Shown here: one piece after another, positions 58,055-64,000 of the stretch
How positions within the stretch are numbered: position 1 is the first letter of the stretch
Layout: the number at the start of each line of letters is the position of its first letter
DNA from: an uncultured Actinomycetes bacterium
Lineage (GTDB): Bacteria; Actinomycetota; Acidimicrobiia; Acidimicrobiales; RAAP-2
Assembly (NCBI GenBank): GCA_903825035.1
Contig: CAIJYV010000027.1
Coordinates: 1-64,000 of the forward strand
Reading direction: 5' to 3'
Length of the DNA: 64,000 nt
Notes under the pieces: generated by a model
Told to the model about the DNA's origin: nothing
The model's input: only the letters and a program-made list of their open reading frames with translations
Database searches by the model: none
Made by a program: the position numbers and the translations under genes

Positions 58055-59602
58055 GTGCCACCGATGCCTGAGAGTGGCGAGGGCGTGCAGCCAAGATTCG
58101 CAAGTAATCTCATCAACGTGCAAATAGTTGGATTATCTTCAAAGTCAGTATTCAAGGTCTTGACCGCATCGCTGGTCTTCTCCCTCTCATTAGTTAGCGT
58201 CGCGGCCGCGTCGCTTTATGCAGCTGGCCCACCGAAGTACCCCTCCTTTGTTACCGCCATGTGCCCACCCGAGCCGACCGGTCCACTCAGCGCTGCCCCC
58301 AGCGCTATTGAAGGTGGACCTACCGTTGCCCTGACATTTGATGATGGTCCTGGACCTAGCGTTCCGGCAATCATGCAAATTCTTGCGAGGTATCACATTC
58401 GCGCGAGCTTCTTGAATGACGATACGCATTATCCCGGCTATTTAACTCAGGAAAATAATGCCGGTTACTTGATGGGCAACCACACCGGTAATCACCATCT
58501 CCTCACCGGAGTGAGCCTGGGTCAACAGTTGGCGGAAATTGATCGATCGATACAAAAAACCTTTGGTGTAACTAAAACTTCAGCCTGTGTTTTTCGCCCC
58601 CCGTACGGAGGCTTCGACAGCAACACCATTAAAGCCGCGGCGCTTCGCAATAGTGGCATGTGGATGTGGAACGACGGAACTGGTGACTTTCTCGCGCAAG
58701 GTTCAGGATCTGCCTATTGGGTTCGCCACATCTGGACTAGTGCGGTCGGCGTTGGACTCAAGCTGCCCCACGTTGTTATCTTGCTGCACGACCAACACCA
58801 CGACATGCCCGCCACCGTCGCGGCGTTGCCAATCATCATTGACCACTTCTTAGCTCATCACTACACCTTCGTTGATCTATTGGGCCGCAGCGGCGCCCCG
58901 AACACCTGCCCGGGCACCGACCCAGGCCCGCTTGCTGGAGCAGGTACAGCGTTAGCTACCGGAACAACTCTCGCCAGTGGTGAAAGTCGGGTGTCGCCAA
59001 ATGGCGAATTCACCTTATCGATGCAGACCGACGGAAATCTCGTGGTAAAGATCACCGGTGGACGCGTTTTGTGGGAAAGCCACACCAGCGGACATCCGGG
59101 GGCCACCGCACAGGTAACCAGTGATGGAAAACTCATCGTGACCGACGGCGCAGCTATCTATTGGACCTCGACGGGCACGGGCGCAAGCTCGGTTTCGCTG
59201 GGCAACAACGGCAACCTGGTCGCGATGGTTGGTAGTGCGGTTGTGTGGCAGTCCAACTCAATTTGGAGCAAGATGCTGCCTGGCGACTCTCTGCGCACGG
59301 GTTGGAGGCTGTACTCGCCAAACGGGCTTTGCTCGCTCATTCAGTTGAGCAGTGGTGCGCTGAAGCTGACTTCTGCGAACGGCATGAGCATTTGGACCAA
59401 TGGAGTGAAGGCGCCGAACAACCCTGCCACTACTTTGATGAGTTCTGGATCGCTGGTTACCTCGCACCAGGTGGGCGGAAACTCACAGCAAGCGTGGAAC
59501 TCGCAGATGTCGATGCACCCGAGAGACTCACTGAGCGTGACCAACACCGGGCACCTGGTGTTCAAAACACTCGGTGGCATACTCTTTTACCAAACTCCAT
59601 AA
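58055..59602 (+). CDS. Secreted polysaccharide deacetylase with C-terminal bulb-type lectin-like repeats
   Basis: VALTFDDGPGPS, GNHTGNHH, FRPPYGGFD NodB motifs; repeats SPNGEFTLSMQTDGNLVVK..VLWESHTSG and SLGNNGNLVAMVGSAVVWQSNS; start uncertain (GTG at 58118 possible). Confidence 0.87.
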   Translation: MPPMPESGEGVQPRFASNLINVQIVGLSSKSVFKVLTASLVFSLSLVSVAAASLYAAGPPKYPSFVTAMCPPEPTGPLSAAPSAIEGGPTVALTFDDGPGPSVPAIMQILARYHIRASFLNDDTHYPGYLTQENNAGYLMGNHTGNHHLLTGVSLGQQLAEIDRSIQKTFGVTKTSACVFRPPYGGFDSNTIKAAALRNSGMWMWNDGTGDFLAQGSGSAYWVRHIWTSAVGVGLKLPHVVILLHDQHHDMPATVAALPIIIDHFLAHHYTFVDLLGRSGAPNTCPGTDPGPLAGAGTALATGTTLASGESRVSPNGEFTLSMQTDGNLVVKITGGRVLWESHTSGHPGATAQVTSDGKLIVTDGAAIYWTSTGTGASSVSLGNNGNLVAMVGSAVVWQSNSIWSKMLPGDSLRTGWRLYSPNGLCSLIQLSSGALKLTSANGMSIWTNGVKAPNNPATTLMSSGSLVTSHQVGGNSQQAWNSQMSMHPRDSLSVTNTGHLVFKTLGGILFYQTP

Positions 59603-59653
59603 GAGCGATGAGCCGCAAGAGATTTTAAAATTCTCTTTGGTAATGTCGAGCGA

Positions 59654-60268
59654 ATGGAGTGGGGTCAGATATTCAGCTTTTGGGTACTTACCGTTTTCAT
59701 TCTCCTCTTACCCGGCCCTGACTGGGCATTTGTCATCGGTTCGGGGACTAAAGGAAAAGGTCTCGTCGCGCCAATTGGCGGCTTGTTAGCGGGCTATTGG
59801 TTCGTGATTTTCTTGGTTGCCTTTGGCGTAGCGGCACTAGTTGCAAAAATTCCGACCGTTCTCGACATTCTCACGGTTGTGGGGGCTTTGTACTTGCTCT
59901 ATCTCGGCTCGGGCTTGGTGAGAAATCCGGCAACTTACGAGCAGGCCAATGAGCGACAAGGGTCATCCGCGAAGACTCTCTTCACTCACGGGTTTGGGGT
60001 CAGCGGTTTGAACCCCAAGGGGCTGCTCTTCTTCCTCGTTCTCCTACCGCAATTCACGAAGACCGGACTCTCGTTTCCGCTTTATTTTCAGATTCTCGTT
60101 CTCGGAGTTGTCTTCACGATTAGCTTCGTTCCGTTCTATCTCTTGCTCGGATCTCTCACCGTGAAGTGGCTACAGCGCAAACCTCATCATATGACCTGGG
60201 TGTCTCGGGCCTCGGGAATCGCCATGATCTTGCTGGGAATTGGATTGGCGCTGCAGCGGTTTGCTTAA
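59654..60268 (+). CDS. LysE family translocator
   Basis: LLLPGPDWAFVIGSG, GFGVSGLNPKGLLFFLVLLPQF. Confidence 0.87.
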   Translation: MEWGQIFSFWVLTVFILLLPGPDWAFVIGSGTKGKGLVAPIGGLLAGYWFVIFLVAFGVAALVAKIPTVLDILTVVGALYLLYLGSGLVRNPATYEQANERQGSSAKTLFTHGFGVSGLNPKGLLFFLVLLPQFTKTGLSFPLYFQILVLGVVFTISFVPFYLLLGSLTVKWLQRKPHHMTWVSRASGIAMILLGIGLALQRFA

Positions 60269-60489
60269 AGATCGGTGCATGAACGCATTCAGGTATGGAC
60301 CGCGGTTAGGGGCAAGTCCGCCAGCGCGTTGAGAACGACAATCTTGGAGCCGCCAGTGGTCAGAAAAGTCCTGAATTTCCAGCGCTGTTAGTCAAATTCA
60401 TGCCTGTGAATTTTCTTCGTTTTTCTGTGGGTTTTTCTGATAGTAATAAGACTACGAATGTCACATCAGTGACTGCAAGGGGAGAAGTG

Positions 60490-61365
60490 ATGAAAAAGTT
60501 TTCATTAATGCGCGGAGCGACTATCGCTCTTGCAACCGCCAGTTTGGTACTCGCCACTGCGGTGAGCGCTGGAGCCAGCGGCACGACGGGAAAATTCAAT
60601 GCAGGCGCGGCGAAGCTCGTACCAGCAATGTACAAGGGTATTACCTTGCAGGTTGGTTCAGACGCAACTTACGCACCAGACGAATCAATGAACGGCACCA
60701 CGATGGTGGGATTCGACGTCGACTTGATCAACGCCATCGCGACCACTCTGGGGATCAAAGTCGTCGAAAATAACGTGACCTTCGACAACATCCTTCCCGG
60801 TATTGCCGACGGTCGATACGCCATTGGCAACTCTTCATTCACCGACAACGCTAAGCGCCAGAAGCAGGTCAACTTCGTTGACTACTTCCAAGCGGGCGAG
60901 GGCGTGTACGCCAAGGCCTCTTCAACTTTGAAGTTCAAGAAACTCTCTTCGTTCTGTGGCTTAAAGGTTGCGGTCGAGACCGGCACCGTTGAGCAGACTG
61001 ACGCAGCTGCAGTGAAGTGCATGGGTGGCAAGAAGGTCACAGTTCAGTCCTACTCAACCCAGACCGAGGCCAATGTTGCTGTTTCTTCTGGTCAGGCTGA
61101 TGTTGGATTCCTCGACAGTCAGATTGCTGGCTACGTGGTTTCTCAATCTTCTGGCGCCTTCAAGCTCTTGGGTTCAGCCGTGAACGTTGCCCCATACGGC
61201 ATTGCCACCGCGAAGACTACCGACGGCAAGAAGTTTGCCAAGGCCATCCAAGCTGCGTTGAAGGTTCTCGTTAAGAACGGCACCTACAAAGCGATTTTGA
61301 AGAAGTACGGCGTTCAGGCGGGGGCTTTGAAGTCCAGCCAGATCGTTCTCAACGGCGGACACTAG
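60490..61365 (+). CDS. Amino-acid ABC transporter substrate-binding protein
   Basis: Signal peptide; LQVGSDATYAPDESMNGTTMVGFDVDLINAIATTLGIKV. Confidence 0.92.
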   Translation: MKKFSLMRGATIALATASLVLATAVSAGASGTTGKFNAGAAKLVPAMYKGITLQVGSDATYAPDESMNGTTMVGFDVDLINAIATTLGIKVVENNVTFDNILPGIADGRYAIGNSSFTDNAKRQKQVNFVDYFQAGEGVYAKASSTLKFKKLSSFCGLKVAVETGTVEQTDAAAVKCMGGKKVTVQSYSTQTEANVAVSSGQADVGFLDSQIAGYVVSQSSGAFKLLGSAVNVAPYGIATAKTTDGKKFAKAIQAALKVLVKNGTYKAILKKYGVQAGALKSSQIVLNGGH

Positions 61366-61392
61366 TTCCACCGAACAGCAAGAGGTTTTGAA

Positions 61393-62391
61393 GTGACGAC
61401 GGACGGGGACACCACTTATCGGGTTGTCCCCGTTCGTCATTACGGGCGCTGGGTGGCCGCTGCGGTAATCGCCGTTCTTGCCGCGATGGTCGTTCATACA
61501 ATCTTCTCGAAGATTCCAACCGGACAAGTTGCGTGCTCGACCACCAATGGAGTCCGAGCCTGTCACGCGGTGATGGAGTGGCGATTTGGCTGGGATGTGG
61601 TGTTCCAATACTTCACCTCATCGCTCATGCTCAAGGGCCTTGTCACCACGATTGAACTAACGCTTATTGCAATGTTCATTGGCATTGTCTTGGGCGTGCT
61701 CGTGGCCATAATGCGACTTTCACCAAACCGCCTCCTCTCCATTCCGGCCTGGATTTACACCTGGTTTTTTCGCGGGACACCGGTGTACGTGCAACTCCTT
61801 TTCTGGTTCAACTTCGCAGCGCTCTATAGATATATCGCCGTTGGAGTGCCCTTTGGCAGCGCTCACTTCTTCACCTTTGACACTCTCAATATCACCGCGT
61901 TTATCGCAGCGGCCATCGGGCTTGGCCTCAATGAGGCGGCCTATATGTCAGAAATCGCACGCGCTGGACTTATCTCGGTAGATGAAGGACAAGTTGAAGC
62001 CGCTACCGCGTTAGGGATGACGAGGGCCCAAACACTTCGCTTGGTCATCCTGCCCCAAGCGATGCGAGTGATTTTGCCGCCCACTGGCAACGAAGTGATT
62101 TCGATGCTGAAGACCACCTCGTTAGCCGCCAGCATTGGTGTAATCGAGCTCACTGGCGCAGCCCAGAATATTTACGCCTCCAACTATAAAATTATGGACC
62201 TGCTCATTTGCGCGAGCCTCTGGTACGTCATCATGACAACAATTCTTTCCATTGGCCAGTACTACATTGAGCGACACTTTGGCCGTGGGGCGTTGCGCAA
62301 CCAGCCCTTAACTCCAATTGAGCGCCTGCGTCGTGACCTTAAGGGGATTGCCGGCAAGATGCACACTTCTCGTCCAGGAGTGGTCCGATGA
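61393..62391 (+). CDS. Amino-acid ABC transporter permease
   Basis: [56 protein letters not shown]. Confidence 0.93.
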   Translation: MTTDGDTTYRVVPVRHYGRWVAAAVIAVLAAMVVHTIFSKIPTGQVACSTTNGVRACHAVMEWRFGWDVVFQYFTSSLMLKGLVTTIELTLIAMFIGIVLGVLVAIMRLSPNRLLSIPAWIYTWFFRGTPVYVQLLFWFNFAALYRYIAVGVPFGSAHFFTFDTLNITAFIAAAIGLGLNEAAYMSEIARAGLISVDEGQVEAATALGMTRAQTLRLVILPQAMRVILPPTGNEVISMLKTTSLAASIGVIELTGAAQNIYASNYKIMDLLICASLWYVIMTTILSIGQYYIERHFGRGALRNQPLTPIERLRRDLKGIAGKMHTSRPGVVR

Positions 62392-63152
62392 CCGAATTCA
62401 TGGTCGATGCGAAAAACATCGCTAAGCAGTACGGAAACATTGAAGTCTTGAAGGGTGTTAACTTGCAAGTTAAGCGCGGTGAGGTTACGTGCTTGATTGG
62501 TCCTTCTGGCTCGGGTAAGTCCACGCTGTTGCGGTGCATAAACCATTTAGAGAAGCACGACGCGGGGGAGCTCTTTGTTGATGGTGAATTAGTTGGCTAT
62601 CAACTCAAAGACAACAAGCTCTATGAGCGAAAGTCAAACGAAATTTGCCAGAGTCGATCCGAAATCGGCATGGTTTTCCAACGGTTTAATCTCTTTGCTC
62701 ACTTGACGGTGCTCGATAACATCACCATTGGCATGGTGAAGGTGCGAGGAATCGCCGCTGAGGTTGCCGCAGAACGGGCCCGTGAATTACTACGTCGAGT
62801 AGGGCTCGAAAACAAAGAGAAAAACTATCCATCTCAGCTCTCTGGCGGACAGCAGCAACGAGTCGCCATAGCTCGCGCCCTAGCGATGGAACCGAAACTC
62901 ATGTTGTTCGATGAACCAACTTCAGCCTTGGACCCGGAACTGGTTGGCGAAGTCCTTGACGTCATGAAGGACTTGGCAAATTCGGGGATGACCATGATTG
63001 TCGTAACTCACGAAATGGGATTTGCCAGGGAAGTAGCCGACACGGTTTATTTCCTTGATCAAGGGGTAATTGAAGAGAGCGGAGACCCCCAACAGGTTCT
63101 CACGAGCCCGCGGTCAGAACGGCTTAAGGGATTCCTTTCAAAAGTTCTGTAG
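62388..63152 (+). CDS. Amino-acid ABC transporter ATP-binding protein
   Basis: [53 protein letters not shown]. Confidence 0.94.
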   Translation: MTEFMVDAKNIAKQYGNIEVLKGVNLQVKRGEVTCLIGPSGSGKSTLLRCINHLEKHDAGELFVDGELVGYQLKDNKLYERKSNEICQSRSEIGMVFQRFNLFAHLTVLDNITIGMVKVRGIAAEVAAERARELLRRVGLENKEKNYPSQLSGGQQQRVAIARALAMEPKLMLFDEPTSALDPELVGEVLDVMKDLANSGMTMIVVTHEMGFAREVADTVYFLDQGVIEESGDPQQVLTSPRSERLKGFLSKVL

Positions 63153-63185
63153 CACTTCGGTTGGATTCACTACCCGGGAGGTTTC

Positions 63186-64000
63186 ATGCTTCACCCTTCG
63201 CTCGTTGAGTACGTTGAGCGCCTTCGACAAAATCCATCTCCCCATTTCTCGACCCAGTCGTATGAGCAGCGCCGCGCCGCTAACCGTCAGTGGGCAGAAG
63301 AACTTCGAGGGATCCCAGTTGAGATGGCCGATATTCGAGAGGTGGTTCTGAGCCTGCCGGGTAGAGAACTTCGCGCACGACTGTACGTACCAAAGGGCGA
63401 TGAAGGACGAGCCCTAGTGCTCTATTTCCATGGAGGATCTTTTGTGGTGGGTGACCTCGAGACTCATGACTCGTTGGTCCGTCGACTAGCGGATGATACC
63501 CAGATGAGGTTTCTAGCCATTGAGTACCGATTGGCTCCAGAATTTCCCTTCCCCGCGGCGCTTGATGACGCGGCGGATACCCTTGCCTACGTCGATGAAC
63601 ACCTGCAGCAATTTGCTCCCGCAACTAGCAAGTTGATTCTCATGGGGGATTCCGCTGGAGCCACTCTGGCCGCGGTAACGAGCGCCGCGGTCAAAGGTTC
63701 GGCGAAGAGACTCTGCGCTCAGGTGCTTCTCTATCCAACCTTGGGGCCGGAATTGGTAACGAGATCGGCGCACGACTTTGGCTCGGGCTTCTTGTGCGAT
63801 GTGGATGAATTGCGCTTTGACTACGCGAATTATTTGGGGAACTACACCAACCATTCAGACCCTCGAATCTCTCCGCTACTGGCTTCTGATTTAAGGGACG
63901 TCGTTCCAACAATCATGGTCATCGCGGAGTGCGACCCGCTGCGCGATGAAGGGCTGGCCTACGCGGGACTCCTTGAACACTTCGGCGTCTCGTTAGAACT
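63186..64000 (+). CDS. Alpha/beta hydrolase, HSL-like (3' truncated by window end)
   Basis: Translated by eye: VLYFHGGSFVVGDLETHD, AIEYRLAPEFPFPAAL, LILMGDSAGA; GGAGG RBS; frame open to 64000. Confidence 0.88.
   Translation, partial: MLHPSLVEYVERLRQNPSPHFSTQSYEQRRAANRQWAEELRGIPVEMADIREVVLSLPGRELRARLYVPKGDEGRALVLYFHGGSFVVGDLETHDSLVRRLADDTQMRFLAIEYRLAPEFPFPAALDDAADTLAYVDEHLQQFAPATSKLILMGDSAGATLAAVTSAAVKGSAKRLCAQVLLYPTLGPELVTRSAHDFGSGFLCDVDELRFDYANYLGNYTNHSDPRISPLLASDLRDVVPTIMVIAECDPLRDEGLAYAGLLEHFGVSLE

Overview
A 64 kb bacterial chromosome segment, mostly ordinary housekeeping and transport genes. Gene content suggests Actinobacteria (mec-cysO-cysM followed by rph-rdgB, oligoribonuclease, DUF3039, TM0106-type nuclease); this is inference from gene content only. 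RNA genes recognised by eye: tRNA-Val(TAC), RNase P RNA, tmRNA next to smpB, tRNA-Leu(TAG) and tRNA-Gly(GCC). No transposase, integrase, phage module or CRISPR array was seen. Points worth a second look: (1) CysO ends -GGAN, not -GG, inside an intact mec-cysO-cysM cluster, so a C-terminal trimming step may be needed before thiocarboxylation. (2) kup is bracketed by an intact yaaA and a decayed, divergent 3' relic of a second yaaA. (3) Two large secreted proteins have different stalks (Ig-like/InlB repeats versus a GGAI beta-helix) but the same kind of C-terminal OmpA-like peptidoglycan-binding module. (4) A heterodimeric ABC exporter whose two ATP sites appear to have split completely into one canonical and one dead site. 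(5) A KimA-like APC permease fused to an OB-fold domain. (6) A DEAD-box helicase fused through an RG-rich repeat linker to a cold-shock domain. (7) A secreted-hydrolase-like ORF interrupted by an in-frame TGA. (8) A short predicted tmRNA tag, AKPQLALAA. All domain calls are by eye from the sequence; no search was run.
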